Shown: positions 15,330-27,694, counted from the stretch's first letter. The stretch is DNA of 32,796 nucleotides from Thioalkalivibrio paradoxus (GCA_011390565.1 JAABSC010000019.1:1-32796), one strand, 5' to 3'. Made by a program: numbers and translations. Notes: generated from the sequence alone by a model not told the origin.

Positions 15330-17515
15330 GCGGTGTACTCCTCGGGAACCAGGGTTACGAAATTGCCGCGCATGCCGGTGCCCCCCATGATCGGATCGAC
15401 CAGGATCCGGGTCATCAGTCCGTTGTCGTCGGCACCGCGACCCGCGGCGAGACGTTGCCGGGCGTCGGTATGGCCGAAACCGTGCACGATGTACACCGAG
15501 TCGGGCCGGATGCGCTCGGTGACCCGTACCCGCACCCGATTGCTGACGACGCCGTCCTGGTTCTTCAGGCGCACGTAGTCACCGCTGTTCAGCGCCAACT
15601 CGGTGGCGACCAGCGGATTCACCCAGACGGCGTTCTCCGGCATCAGTTCGAACAGCTGCGGGTTGTTGATGGTGCGGCCGAAGGTGTGGGCCGGGGCCCG
15701 CCCGTAATTCAGGTGGAAATAACCGGGCTCCGGCCGCTCCGGAGGCGTGTAGACCGGCATCGGGTCCTGCCCGAATCGGGCGAGCATCGCCGAGTGGAGT
15801 TCGATCTTGCCGCTTTCGGTGAAGAACTCCACGGACTGTCCCGGCGTGAAATACATCGGGGTCGTGCGCGGGAAGTTCTTCACGCCGAGGCGCTGCATCT
15901 CCTCGAGCGAACTGCCGACCTGCTGCAACTGCCAGTCGACCACTTCCGCGTAGTCGTCATAGGGGAAATAACGGCCGAGGTCGAGCCGTTCGGCCAGCTG
16001 CTTGGCCATCCACCAGGCGGGCTTGGTCTCGTGGCGTGGCTCGAACGCGGGCAGCGACACCGCGAGCGACGGATTCCGTTCCGGACTGTTGCGAATCGGG
16101 TCGATCCGTTCCAGGTAGGTGCATTCCGGCAGCACCACGTCGGCGTAGCCGGTGATCTCCGCGGGCATCGTGTCGATGACCACGAACAGGTCCAGCGATT
16201 GCGCGGCCGCCTCGAGGTTCCGGGCGCTGTCGGGAATCGTATAGGGCAGGTTGGTGCCATACACGAACCAGCCCTTGAAGAACGCGTCCGGGCCGATCGA
16301 GGCGTCGATGATCGCGTTGGTGATGCCCGACGGCGCGAGCGGGAAGTCCTTCTGGACCACGGCCAGCCAATCGCTTTGCGGCTTCGGGGGCTCGGGCGTG
16401 GGATAGTCCGGCAGGTCCACTTTTTCCTGAATGTAGAAGCCGCCCTTGCGGCCCCACGAACCCAGCAGCGCGTTCAGGATCGCGATCGCCCGGCTGCGTT
16501 GCGTGTCATCGCCGTACCAGGTGACGTGGCGCCCGGGGTGCACCAGGCTCGCCGGGGCATGATGGGCCATTTCCCGAGCGGTCTCCCGAATCTTGGCGGC
16601 GCTGATCCCGGTTTCGAGGAAGGCCCATTCCGGACTGAAGGGCTGCACGTGGGCCGCCAGTTGCTCGAAGCCGGTGGCATAGCGCGCGATGTAGTCGGCG
16701 TCGTACAGGCCCTCGTTGATCAGCACGTGCATCCATGCCAGCAGCAGCGCCATGTCGGTGCCCGGTCGGATCGGCAGCCAGTGTTTGGACTTTCCGGCCG
16801 CGACCGAGAAGCGGGGGTCGACCGTGATGACCGTCGCCTGTTTCTCCAGCGCCTGGATCCAGGTCTGAACCTGGCCGTTGTGCAGATTTTCCCCAAGGTG
16901 GGAGCCGATCAGCACGATGCAGCGCGAGTGTTCCATGTCCGTGCGGTCCGGCGATCCGACGCCTTCACCAAAGGTCAGCGCAAAGCCGACGTCCCGCGGT
17001 CCCCGGCACTGCGCGAACGAGGGTTGCGCGTAGCCACGGGATCCGAAGCCGGACATCAATTTTCGGAAATGACTGCCGCCGACCCCGTGCGAGAACAGGC
17101 ACAGGCGATCCTCGCCATGCTGTTCGGCAATGCCGCGCATGCGCTCGGCGATGAAGTCCAGGGCCTCGTCCCACGAGACCGGCTGAAAGGTCTGGCGACC
17201 GTTCTGCTCGACGCGGAGCATGGGTTGGCGCAGCCGGTCGGGGTCCCGGTAACTGCCGAGCCCCCCTGTGCCCCGGGTGCACAGCCGTCCCATGCTGTGG
17301 AGATCCTCGGGATTCCCGACGACCTTCCAGGGTTCCCCGTTCTCCTGGTAGACCGTGCCCGCGCAGCGCCAGAAGCAGATGTTGCAGACGGTGGGGCTGG
17401 TCTCGACCGCGCCGGCCCCCGGCAGCGGGGGCGGCGAACACCCGGTAAGGAAGCCCGGCGCGGCGGTACCCGCGCCCAGAATGGCGGAGAGTTTCAGGAA
17501 TTCACGGCGTTTCAT
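15326..17515 (-). CDS. Tat-exported molybdopterin oxidoreductase, Psr/Phs/Srd-like
   Basis: The 729-aa catalytic subunit belongs to the complex iron-sulfur molybdoenzyme (DMSO reductase) family. It has a Tat signal (RREFLKLS, 3-10) with a possible lipobox LTGC at C26. An N-terminal [4Fe-4S] site is formed by C44, C47, C51 and C79 (CNICFWRC...GRLC). The likely Mo ligand is C170 in PSFAQCRGPRDVGF; a cysteine ligand places it with polysulfide, thiosulfate, tetrathionate, arsenate and selenate reductase-like enzymes, not with DMSO reductase (Ser) or NarG (Asp). The C-terminal cofactor domain shows ELALNSGDYVRLKNQDG. It is preceded by a triple-rhodanese gene and followed by FeS and NrfD subunits. 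Substrate and direction (reduction or oxidation) are not determined. Confidence 0.92.
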   Translation of the reverse strand: MKRREFLKLSAILGAGTAAPGFLTGCSPPPLPGAGAVETSPTVCNICFWRCAGTVYQENGEPWKVVGNPEDLHSMGRLCTRGTGGLGSYRDPDRLRQPMLRVEQNGRQTFQPVSWDEALDFIAERMRGIAEQHGEDRLCLFSHGVGGSHFRKLMSGFGSRGYAQPSFAQCRGPRDVGFALTFGEGVGSPDRTDMEHSRCIVLIGSHLGENLHNGQVQTWIQALEKQATVITVDPRFSVAAGKSKHWLPIRPGTDMALLLAWMHVLINEGLYDADYIARYATGFEQLAAHVQPFSPEWAFLETGISAAKIRETAREMAHHAPASLVHPGRHVTWYGDDTQRSRAIAILNALLGSWGRKGGFYIQEKVDLPDYPTPEPPKPQSDWLAVVQKDFPLAPSGITNAIIDASIGPDAFFKGWFVYGTNLPYTIPDSARNLEAAAQSLDLFVVIDTMPAEITGYADVVLPECTYLERIDPIRNSPERNPSLAVSLPAFEPRHETKPAWWMAKQLAERLDLGRYFPYDDYAEVVDWQLQQVGSSLEEMQRLGVKNFPRTTPMYFTPGQSVEFFTESGKIELHSAMLARFGQDPMPVYTPPERPEPGYFHLNYGRAPAHTFGRTINNPQLFELMPENAVWVNPLVATELALNSGDYVRLKNQDGVVSNRVRVRVTERIRPDSVYIVHGFGHTDARQRLAAGRGADDNGLMTRILVDPIMGGTGMRGNFVTLVPEEYTA

Positions 17516-17578
17516 TCGGCAGCCTCGAAGCGGTCGTCTCGAGCGTGCGGAGCGGGGCCGGAGCCCCGCCCGCCGGAA

Positions 17579-18871
17579 TTACAGGATGCGGAAGCTCCCG
17601 TCCTGCGCGATCTCGAGATTCTCGTTCAGATAGCGGACCTTGAAGCCCTGCGCGGTGAGGGCGCGGTAGACCATTTCGGCGCGGATCCCGTTGGCGCAAT
17701 AGGCGAGGATTTCCTTGTCCTTGTCGAGTTGGTCGAGGTTGGCCTCGACCTGCTCCAGGGGGATGTGCACGGAGTCCGGGATGGTCCCGCTGGCGGCTTC
17801 CTGAAGCGAACGCACGTCGAGAAGCATCACGCCGTCGCGGGAGTCTTCGAGGGCCACGAACTCTTCCGGGGCGATCGCGCCGGGAGCCAGCTTCTTCACG
17901 AAGTTGATGGAACTGGCGAGCTGGTTGCTCTCGACCGGAAGCCCGGCGCTGACCCAGCCATTCAGGCCATCACGCAGGATCGTGGTGTTGCGATAACCCC
18001 AGCTGCGCACTTCGCGGAAGGCCACAAGCACATCCGGGGCGGCATGCGTGTCGCTGTACAGGATGATCGGGGCCCGCAGATCCGAGACGCCCGGCAGCTC
18101 GGCGACCGTCTGGTCGCGGATGAATTGCGCGGTCAGGGCCTCGAACTCGGCAGCCGGCATGGTCACCGCACCCGGCAGGTGGTTCTGGGCGCTGACCGCA
18201 GGGTCGCGGGTGTCGATGATCACGTGCGCGGGGTTGAGGTTTTCGGAGACCCACTGAGGATTTGAGTGCAGGGGCAGTTCGGCCTTCTGCCAGCCCGGGT
18301 GACCGGCCTGGAAGCCCTTGATGTTGGTGTACCCGTTCTGCTGCGCGATGCCGACTGCCTCGGCCGTGTAGGGGCAGGTCGGGCCGCCGCAATAGAACAC
18401 AAGGAGCCCGTTCTTGTCGGCTGGCAGCTTGCTGACGAAATCCTCATCCTTGGGGAAGGCCTGGCTGGCCGAGGGGATGTGGCCCATCACGTAGGGCTTT
18501 TTCGGACGCGTGTCGATCAAAGTGTAGGGCTGACCGCTGGTGAGGATGCCGAGCATCTGCTGCACGTCGATCTCGACGCCCGGTGGCAGGCCGAAGACGA
18601 CCTTCTTGATCTGCGAGGCTGGCTGCCCCGGTTCGAACTCCACCTCGATCAGGTCCGGAGCGTTGAGATCGTCAATGCCGGTGGTTTCGACAAACCGCGT
18701 CTCCGGTCCGAACCGGACCACGACGGGATCCTTGCTCGGAACGTTGATCTGGATCGTGTTGGCCAGCCGGGAAATTTCCATGATCCGACCCTTGACCGTT
18801 TCCGCCAGCAGGCTGGTCGGAAGCAACAGGAGGGTGGCAATACCCAGGGAGGCGAGCAGTTTGAAACGCAT
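17579..18871 (-). CDS. secreted triple-rhodanese protein
   Basis: The 430-aa precursor has a signal peptide (MRFKLLASLGIATLLLLP, cleavage near LLA-ET), so it acts in the periplasm. A small beta-rich domain (about 24-95) precedes three rhodanese domains. Domain 1 has IDTRPKKPYVMGHIPSA and active-loop C161 (VFYCGGPTC). Domain 2 has IIDTRDPAVSAQNHLPGA, but its loop reads ILYSDTHAA, with S273 in place of Cys. Domain 3 has LLDVRSLQEAASGTIPDS and C392 (LAYCANGIRAEM). The ATG at 18871 has GAGGA upstream. It is the first gene of the operon, so it is likely expressed with the molybdenum enzyme, either delivering or accepting sulfane-type sulfur or selenium. That role is inference from fold and position. 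Confidence 0.9.
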   Translation of the reverse strand: MRFKLLASLGIATLLLLPTSLLAETVKGRIMEISRLANTIQINVPSKDPVVVRFGPETRFVETTGIDDLNAPDLIEVEFEPGQPASQIKKVVFGLPPGVEIDVQQMLGILTSGQPYTLIDTRPKKPYVMGHIPSASQAFPKDEDFVSKLPADKNGLLVFYCGGPTCPYTAEAVGIAQQNGYTNIKGFQAGHPGWQKAELPLHSNPQWVSENLNPAHVIIDTRDPAVSAQNHLPGAVTMPAAEFEALTAQFIRDQTVAELPGVSDLRAPIILYSDTHAAPDVLVAFREVRSWGYRNTTILRDGLNGWVSAGLPVESNQLASSINFVKKLAPGAIAPEEFVALEDSRDGVMLLDVRSLQEAASGTIPDSVHIPLEQVEANLDQLDKDKEILAYCANGIRAEMVYRALTAQGFKVRYLNENLEIAQDGSFRIL

Positions 18872-18985
18872 GGTGGGATCCTCTTGAGTGCGGATGGGCG
18901 CCCATGGTTCGCGCCCGTTCGTGGTTCGAATTACCCTCCAATGAATAGCTCAAAATTCCGTAAATGCAAGGCAGCATCGCTAGCA

Positions 18986-18997
18986 CTTCGATCGAAG
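18986..18997. promoter_or_regulatory. 12-bp perfect palindrome in divergent promoter region
   Basis: CTTCGATCGAAG lies 115 bp before the triple-rhodanese start and 136 bp before the Nudix start, in the 261-bp divergent region 18872-19132. A related TTCGAA occurs at 18925-18930. The region is locally AT-richer, with promoter-like TTGCAT-16-TATTCA on the minus strand nearby. It may be an operator; no regulator gene adjoins it. Confidence 0.25.
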
Positions 18998-19132
18998 CTG
19001 GCGGGCCTCAATTCCGTCTTCATCCGTGGTCGTTCGTTTTCGTTAAGATCCCTGGAACGGAGCGGAGACGTCGACTGGACGGGACCAATAACGGATCCGA
19101 TCATGCGCCGATTCCCGAGAGGACACGTTGAA

Positions 19133-19693
19133 ATGTCGAAGCTGGACCCGTCTTTACTCGAGGAACTCCCACTGTCATCCGAATCGGTGTTCGATGGGGT
19201 TCTGCTCAAGGTCCATCGCGACGAGGTCCGGTTGCCCGACGGATGCGACGGGATACGCGAATACATCCGTCACCCCGGGGCGGTCCTGATCGTCGCGCAA
19301 CGTGCCGACGGGCATCTGCTGCTGGTGCGGCAGTTCCGTTACGCGCTCGGGCGCACCGTGCTGGAGATGCCCGCCGGCCGCATCGAGCCCGGCGAGGACC
19401 TGGAAACCTGCGCGCGGCGTGAACTGGTCGAGGAAACCGGCTTCGAAGCACGGGACTGGCAGCACCTCGGAACCATCCATCCCTGCCTGGGCTACTCCGA
19501 CGAGCGCATCGAGATCTTCCTCGCACGCGGCCTGACCGAAGTCGGCGCCCGGCCCGACGAGGACGAGTTCCTGCAGATCCTCTCGATGGACCTCGACGCC
19601 CTCGACCACGCGGCCCGCGCCGGCGAAATCACCGACGCAAAGACGCTGTGCGCGCTGTTCCTTGCCACGCCTCGATTGGTCTCCGCCAACTGA
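19133..19693 (+). CDS. nudF: Nudix hydrolase, ADP-ribose pyrophosphatase-like
   Basis: A 186-aa cytosolic hydrolase. The Nudix box starts GRIEPGE and ends RELVEETGF, matching G-x5-E-x7-RE-U-x-EE-x-G-U exactly and giving the Mg2+-binding glutamates. The preceding LLVRQFRYALGRTVLEMPAG is characteristic of the ADP-ribose/NudF subgroup, which hydrolyses ADP-ribose to AMP and ribose 5-phosphate. The ATG at 19133 has GAGAGGA about ten bases upstream; an in-frame ATG at 19103 would add ten residues. It is divergent from the respiratory operon. Confidence 0.88.
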   Translation: MSKLDPSLLEELPLSSESVFDGVLLKVHRDEVRLPDGCDGIREYIRHPGAVLIVAQRADGHLLLVRQFRYALGRTVLEMPAGRIEPGEDLETCARRELVEETGFEARDWQHLGTIHPCLGYSDERIEIFLARGLTEVGARPDEDEFLQILSMDLDALDHAARAGEITDAKTLCALFLATPRLVSAN

Positions 19694-19733
19694 CGATCAT
19701 GTTCCTCCGCTACCCCGGACGATGAAAAACCCG

Positions 19734-19753
19734 CTCCCCCGCTTGCGGGGGAG
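19734..19753. repeat. GC hairpin of a common dispersed repeat, possible terminator
   Basis: CTCCCCCG (19734-19741) pairs perfectly with CGGGGGAG (19746-19753) around CTTG. The following GGTTGGGGAGGGGGC completes a sequence familiar as a dispersed intergenic repeat in many proteobacteria. It lies 40 bp after the Nudix stop, and GATTTT follows, so it may also terminate that transcript. Confidence 0.6.
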
Positions 19754-19858
19754 GGTTGGGGAGGGGGCGATTTTGACGTTATGACGCCTTTGCTGCACAT
19801 GGGATAGGTCCTAGAATCCGGTGGCAATGATGCCTTGGCAACGCGGCGGTGGCTTTGG

Positions 19859-20542
19859 ATGATCACGCGGACTGGATATTTGCTCACATTCCGCTGGGGT
19901 GTCGTCCTGTTCCTGATGGTGGCGATTGCCGCGTGTTCCCGTGGCCGCGAACCGGCGCCAGACTCCCTTCCGGATGATGAACGCATCGCACCGCTCGATC
20001 TTTCCGCGGCCACGGTGGCCCCGAATCCGCGCCTTTTCGAACGCGTCAACGAACTCGAACTCGAGATCTTCGAGCGGATCTGGGGTCAACTCGATGACCC
20101 GGTTCGCCCCGAGAACGCCGTCGAACAGTTCGCGCACGCGCAGGCATTCCTGCAGAGGCTCACCTCGACCCCATCCTCGCGTGACCTTCGTCCCGACCGA
20201 AGGGCAGTGCGCACTCAGCCCGCGTTTTCCCCGGCCATGGAGAAACGTTTCGGGCCGGCCCACGTCCGGGAGTGGTATCTGAGGGTTCTCGGCTGGCGCG
20301 AGCGCAACAAGCCCGCGCTGATGCAGCGGATGGGGATCCAGGCTCGGCAGGCCGACGCGATTCTGAACGGCTATTTTCGCGTCGGGTCGCCGTGGGAGTA
20401 CGCGCTGGTCGCCTGGGGCAGTCCGAGTCAGATTCAGGACTACTCCGGGCGCTATGGATCCGGGTTCCAGATGTTCTACACGAATGGCAGGCTGCGGCAG
20501 GTGGTCGTGTCGGACGGCGTTGTAATCCGCATCATGGAGTAG
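19859..20542 (+). CDS. putative lipoprotein of unknown function
   Basis: A 227-aa protein with a type II signal peptide: the hydrophobic stretch LLTFRWGVVLFLMVAIAAC ends in a lipobox-like AIAAC. The start at ATG 19859 is preferred because it gives a normal signal length; a TTG eight codons earlier is possible, and no strong ribosome binding site is seen for either. The mature part is charged, with a helical N-half (ERVNELELEIFERIWGQLDD). The C-half contains GSPWEYALVAWGSPSQIQDY and ends in beta-like QMFYTNGRLRQVVVSDGVV, a pattern resembling small outer-membrane-assembly or SmpA-like folds only loosely. No family recognised. Confidence 0.75.
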   Translation: MITRTGYLLTFRWGVVLFLMVAIAACSRGREPAPDSLPDDERIAPLDLSAATVAPNPRLFERVNELELEIFERIWGQLDDPVRPENAVEQFAHAQAFLQRLTSTPSSRDLRPDRRAVRTQPAFSPAMEKRFGPAHVREWYLRVLGWRERNKPALMQRMGIQARQADAILNGYFRVGSPWEYALVAWGSPSQIQDYSGRYGSGFQMFYTNGRLRQVVVSDGVVIRIME

Positions 20543-20602
20543 CGTTGCCGCGGGCTCTCACCCCGCCTGTGTGCTGCCTTGACCGGTGGCAACACTCTCT
20601 TC

Positions 20603-24379
<3,777 letters not shown>

Positions 24380-24391
24380 CCCGCTCGCTGC

Positions 24392-26656
24392 CTAAAGCGC
24401 CAGCGTCACCGGCTCCAGGTTCTCGCCGCGGGGCTCCACCCGACCGATGATGGCAGCGTGCGGGTAGCCCGCGTGACGCAGCGCCTCGATACAGGCCGAG
24501 GCCTGATCCCCGGGCACGCCGGCGAGCAGCCCGCCCGCGGTCTGTGGGTCGAACAGCAGCGGAAAATGCGGGTGCCGTGCCGCGCGCTCCAGATCCGCGA
24601 TGCCTCGGCGCAGGCGCAGATTCTGCGGTTGCAGCGACGAAAGAATGCCCGCGGCCACCGTGTCGGCGGCGCCTTCGAGCAGGGGGATCGCATTCACGTC
24701 GAGGCGAACGTCGACCTCGGAGGCACGGGTCATCTCCAGCAGGTGACCGAGCAATCCGAAACCGGTGACGTCGGTGCAGGCGGTGGCCGAGTGGCTGCGC
24801 AGGCAATGTCCGCCGTCCATGTTGCTGAGGCACATCGAGGTGATCGCGTCGTCGATCCAGCGGCCCCTGGCCTTGCCGCGCATGTCCGCCGCAAACAGCG
24901 TCCCGGTGCCGAGCGGCTTGGTCAGCACCAGGGCGTCGCCGGGCTGCAGGCCGCCCTTGCGCCAGATCGCGTCCGGATCCACGAGCCCGTTCACGGTGAG
25001 CCCGAAAGCCAGTTCCGCCCCCTCGCTGGAGTGACCGCCGGCCAGTACCGCCCCGGCCGGTTCGAGCATCGCCAGCGCCCCAGCCAGCAGTTCATACAAG
25101 GCCTCCTCCACCACCCGTTCGCGGCCGTAGGGCACGGTGGCGATCGCGAGCGCGGATTGCGGCTCGGCTCCCATTGCGAACAGGTCGCCCAGCGCGTGGT
25201 TGGCGGCGATCTTGCCGAAGGTGTACGTGTCGTCGATGAAGGCCCGGAAATAGTCGACACTCTGCACCAGCAGCAACCCCTGCGGCACCGAGAGTACGGT
25301 CGCATCGTCGGGCGCGTCGATGCCGAGCACGACGTCGTCCCGGTGCGAGACGGGCAGGCGCTGCATCACGCGGGTGAGCACGGTGCTGCCCACCTTGGCG
25401 CCGCAGCCGCCACAGCGCATCGCGAGCGTCGAGAGTTCGCGGATCGCGTCCTGGTCGGCCATCCCGGCGGCCAGTTCCGGACCGGCTTCCTCGGGCATCG
25501 CGGGCAGGGTGTTGTAGCGCTCCATGAAGCGGCGGTCGATCCAGTCCTTCAGGCGCCAGAGCCACGCCCCTTCCCAGGAAAACGTGCCGCGCGAGGCCAC
25601 CGCGTAGCGGTCACCCGTGCTGATCAGGCCCAGGAAGTTCTTCTGCGGGCGGTACCGCTTGAGCGTTCGCTGGGTCGCGGCCCGCCTCAGGTTCTCGGCC
25701 AGCACGGGCCCCTGGCGTACCGCGAACACGCCGGATTTCGGACGCGTGTCCGGCAGCGCCGCCACGTCCCCGGCGGCGAAGATTCCCGGATGCGACACCG
25801 ATTGCAGGTGCTCGTCGACCCGAATGAAGCCGGCATCATCCACCGCCAGCCCGGACGCGCGCGGCCAGTCCGGCGCGGAGGCCGAGGTCACCCAGAGAAT
25901 GGCGTCGGCTGCGACTTCGGGTTGTCCCTCGGCCCGCACGACCCCCTCGCGGACCTCGGTGACGCGGTGCTCGGTCAGGATGCGCACGCCGCGCTCGTCC
26001 ATGACGCGCTGGAACCGTGCGCGCACACCCGCATTGTGGGTGGGCAGGATTTCCGGTCCCTGGGTCAGCAGCCGGTAGTCGACCCGTTCGGGGTCGTCAC
26101 CGTGTTCGGAAAGCAGGGTCCGCAGGTGGTACTGGGTCGCGAGCGCGAGTTCGACCCCGCCCGCGCCGCCGCCCACGACCGCGATCCGGAAACGGCCCGG
26201 GTGCTGGCGGATGCGTTGCATCAGACGTTCCCACCCGTCGAGGAAAGCGTCGATGGGCTTGACCGGGAGGGTGTGCTCGGCAGCTCCGGGGATCTGCAGC
26301 GTGCCCGGCCGGGAGCCGGTGTTGATCGACAGCAGATCGAATGCCACCGGCGGGCGGCCGGCGATGTGCACCCGGCGGTTTTCCAGGTCGAGCCGCTCGA
26401 CTTCCCCGTGGTACAGCCGGGCCCCGGCAAAGCGCGCCAGCGGTCCCAGATCGATATGGCATTCGTCGAAATCGTAATGCCCGGCGATGTAGCCGGGCAG
26501 CATGCCGGAATAGGGTGTGTGGATGTCCCGGGTGACGAGCGTCAGCCGGAGTCCCGGAAGCGGTTTCATGCCGAACCGGCGCAGCACCGCGACATGCGAA
26601 TGACCGCCCCCGACCAGCACCAGATCCTTGACGACGGGCGCGCTGCCTTTCTGCAT
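24392..26656 (-). CDS. senC: SelD/SenC fused to FAD-dependent oxidoreductase
   Basis: A 754-aa fusion. Residues 1-385 form a two-dinucleotide-fold flavoprotein of the NADH dehydrogenase/sulfide:quinone reductase type, with FAD site LVLVGGGHSHVAVL (13-26), NAD(P)H site AVVGGGAGGVELALA, and GIFAAGDVA near 291-299. Residues 410-754 are selenide water dikinase, which makes selenophosphate from selenide and ATP. CGGCGAK holds C418 and K421, equivalent to E. coli SelD C17 and K20; the second loop Cys (E. coli C19) is Ala. Later come GGHSSEGAELAFG and DVTGFGLLGHLLEM. The start overlaps the egtD stop (TGATG). Next to senA and senB it most likely supplies selenophosphate for selenoneine (SenC role); selenoprotein or seleno-tRNA supply is also possible. 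The stop lies 12 bp from the convergent kinase gene. Confidence 0.9.
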   Translation of the reverse strand: MQKGSAPVVKDLVLVGGGHSHVAVLRRFGMKPLPGLRLTLVTRDIHTPYSGMLPGYIAGHYDFDECHIDLGPLARFAGARLYHGEVERLDLENRRVHIAGRPPVAFDLLSINTGSRPGTLQIPGAAEHTLPVKPIDAFLDGWERLMQRIRQHPGRFRIAVVGGGAGGVELALATQYHLRTLLSEHGDDPERVDYRLLTQGPEILPTHNAGVRARFQRVMDERGVRILTEHRVTEVREGVVRAEGQPEVAADAILWVTSASAPDWPRASGLAVDDAGFIRVDEHLQSVSHPGIFAAGDVAALPDTRPKSGVFAVRQGPVLAENLRRAATQRTLKRYRPQKNFLGLISTGDRYAVASRGTFSWEGAWLWRLKDWIDRRFMERYNTLPAMPEEAGPELAAGMADQDAIRELSTLAMRCGGCGAKVGSTVLTRVMQRLPVSHRDDVVLGIDAPDDATVLSVPQGLLLVQSVDYFRAFIDDTYTFGKIAANHALGDLFAMGAEPQSALAIATVPYGRERVVEEALYELLAGALAMLEPAGAVLAGGHSSEGAELAFGLTVNGLVDPDAIWRKGGLQPGDALVLTKPLGTGTLFAADMRGKARGRWIDDAITSMCLSNMDGGHCLRSHSATACTDVTGFGLLGHLLEMTRASEVDVRLDVNAIPLLEGAADTVAAGILSSLQPQNLRLRRGIADLERAARHPHFPLLFDPQTAGGLLAGVPGDQASACIEALRHAGYPHAAIIGRVEPRGENLEPVTLAL

Positions 26657-27621
26657 CAGTCGCTCTCCACGGCGAACAGGTGAACACTGAACAGGCGATC
26701 CGCGTCCAGCCAGACCGTTTCCGGGACGAAGCCGGCGCGCCGGGCCAGGGCCTGGAATTCCTCTACCCCGTACTTGTACGAGTTCTCCGTGTGAATCGTT
26801 TCGTCGGCGGCGAAGTCGAACGGAACCCCTGCGACCTGCACGGTCTGCGCCCTGCGGCTGACCAGGTGCATCTCGACGCGCCCCCGGTCGGCATCGTACC
26901 GAGCCCGGTGCCGCCAGGCTTCGAGATCGAAATCGGCGTCCAGTTCCCGGTTCATGCGCGCAAGCAGATTGAGGTTGAATGCGGCGGTGATGCCGGCGGC
27001 ATCGTCATAGGCGGCTTCCAGGCGCGCCGGATCCTTCTTCAGGTCCACGCCGATCAGCAGGAACCCGCTCGGCCGAACGAGTTCCGCCACGGTCGCCAGA
27101 AATCCGACGGCGTCTTCGGGATCGAAATTGCCGATGCTGGAACCGGGAAAAAACGCGACCCGCGTCCCCGTCGGCGCGGCCGGCGGCACCTCCAGCAGGC
27201 GGGTGAAGTCGGTGCACGCGGCGTGCACCTCGAGCCAGGGGTATTCAGCCGCGACCTGGTCGGCAGCCAGCCAGAGGTGTTCCCGCGAGATATCCATCGG
27301 CACGTACGCACAGGGCTGCAGGCCATCGAGCAGAACACGTGCCTTGGCCGGGCTGGCACCGCCGGGTTCCACCAGGAGGCCGCCGGTGCCCACCCGGCGG
27401 GCGATCTCGCCGGCCCGTTCCTGCAGGATGCCGACTTCGGTCCGCGTCGGGTAATACTCGGGGAGTTCGGTGATGGCCTCGAACAGACGCGACCCCTCGG
27501 CATCGTAGAAGAACTTGGGTGGAATATAACGGGGCCGCCGGCGCAGGCCGGCCAGCACCTCCGCCGCGAAGTCCGCGGGTGTCGGATGGAGATCGTGGTA
27601 CTCGAAATGTGTGTCGGCCAA
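26656..27621 (-). CDS. egtD: L-histidine N-alpha-methyltransferase EgtD
   Basis: EgtD trimethylates histidine with SAM to give hercynine, the shared precursor of ergothioneine and selenoneine. The predicted 321 aa equals the mycobacterial enzyme length. Family blocks visible are YIPPKFFYDAEGSRLFEAI (32-50) followed by LPEYYPTRTEVGIL, the SAM-site region LLVEPGGASPAKARVLL (82-98), FFPGSSIGNFDPEDA, and GVDLKKDPARLEAAYDD. The SAM glycine motif reads EPGGAS instead of the commoner E-L-G-S-G-x-S, a mild variation. The start is taken as TTG 27621 (ADTHFEYHDLHPTP) because GAGGAG lies ten bases upstream; an upstream ATG would need an unusual extension. Stop and next start overlap (TGATG), coupling it to the SelD fusion. 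The gap to the preceding SenA gene is 73 bp. Confidence 0.93.
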   Translation of the reverse strand: MADTHFEYHDLHPTPADFAAEVLAGLRRRPRYIPPKFFYDAEGSRLFEAITELPEYYPTRTEVGILQERAGEIARRVGTGGLLVEPGGASPAKARVLLDGLQPCAYVPMDISREHLWLAADQVAAEYPWLEVHAACTDFTRLLEVPPAAPTGTRVAFFPGSSIGNFDPEDAVGFLATVAELVRPSGFLLIGVDLKKDPARLEAAYDDAAGITAAFNLNLLARMNRELDADFDLEAWRHRARYDADRGRVEMHLVSRRAQTVQVAGVPFDFAADETIHTENSYKYGVEEFQALARRAGFVPETVWLDADRLFSVHLFAVESD

Positions 27622-27694
27622 AACGTGGCTACTCCTCAGTCGATGCGCACGGGGCCGGCGTACGAACACCGGGAACCCGGGCTTTGAACAGGGA

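Noticed and set aside
15455..18265. 936-codon plus-strand open frame opposite the molybdoenzyme and rhodanese genes
   Set aside because: It spans two well-supported minus-strand genes and their gap, and its translation (rich in His, Arg, Gln) has no domain-like pattern.
24392..26656. A selenocysteine (in-frame TGA) in the SelD domain
   Set aside because: The catalytic position is an ordinary Cys codon (C418) and the frame is open throughout, so no recoding is needed.
24458..26683. 741-codon plus-strand open frame opposite the SelD fusion
   Set aside because: A shadow of the real minus-strand gene; composition is antisense-like.
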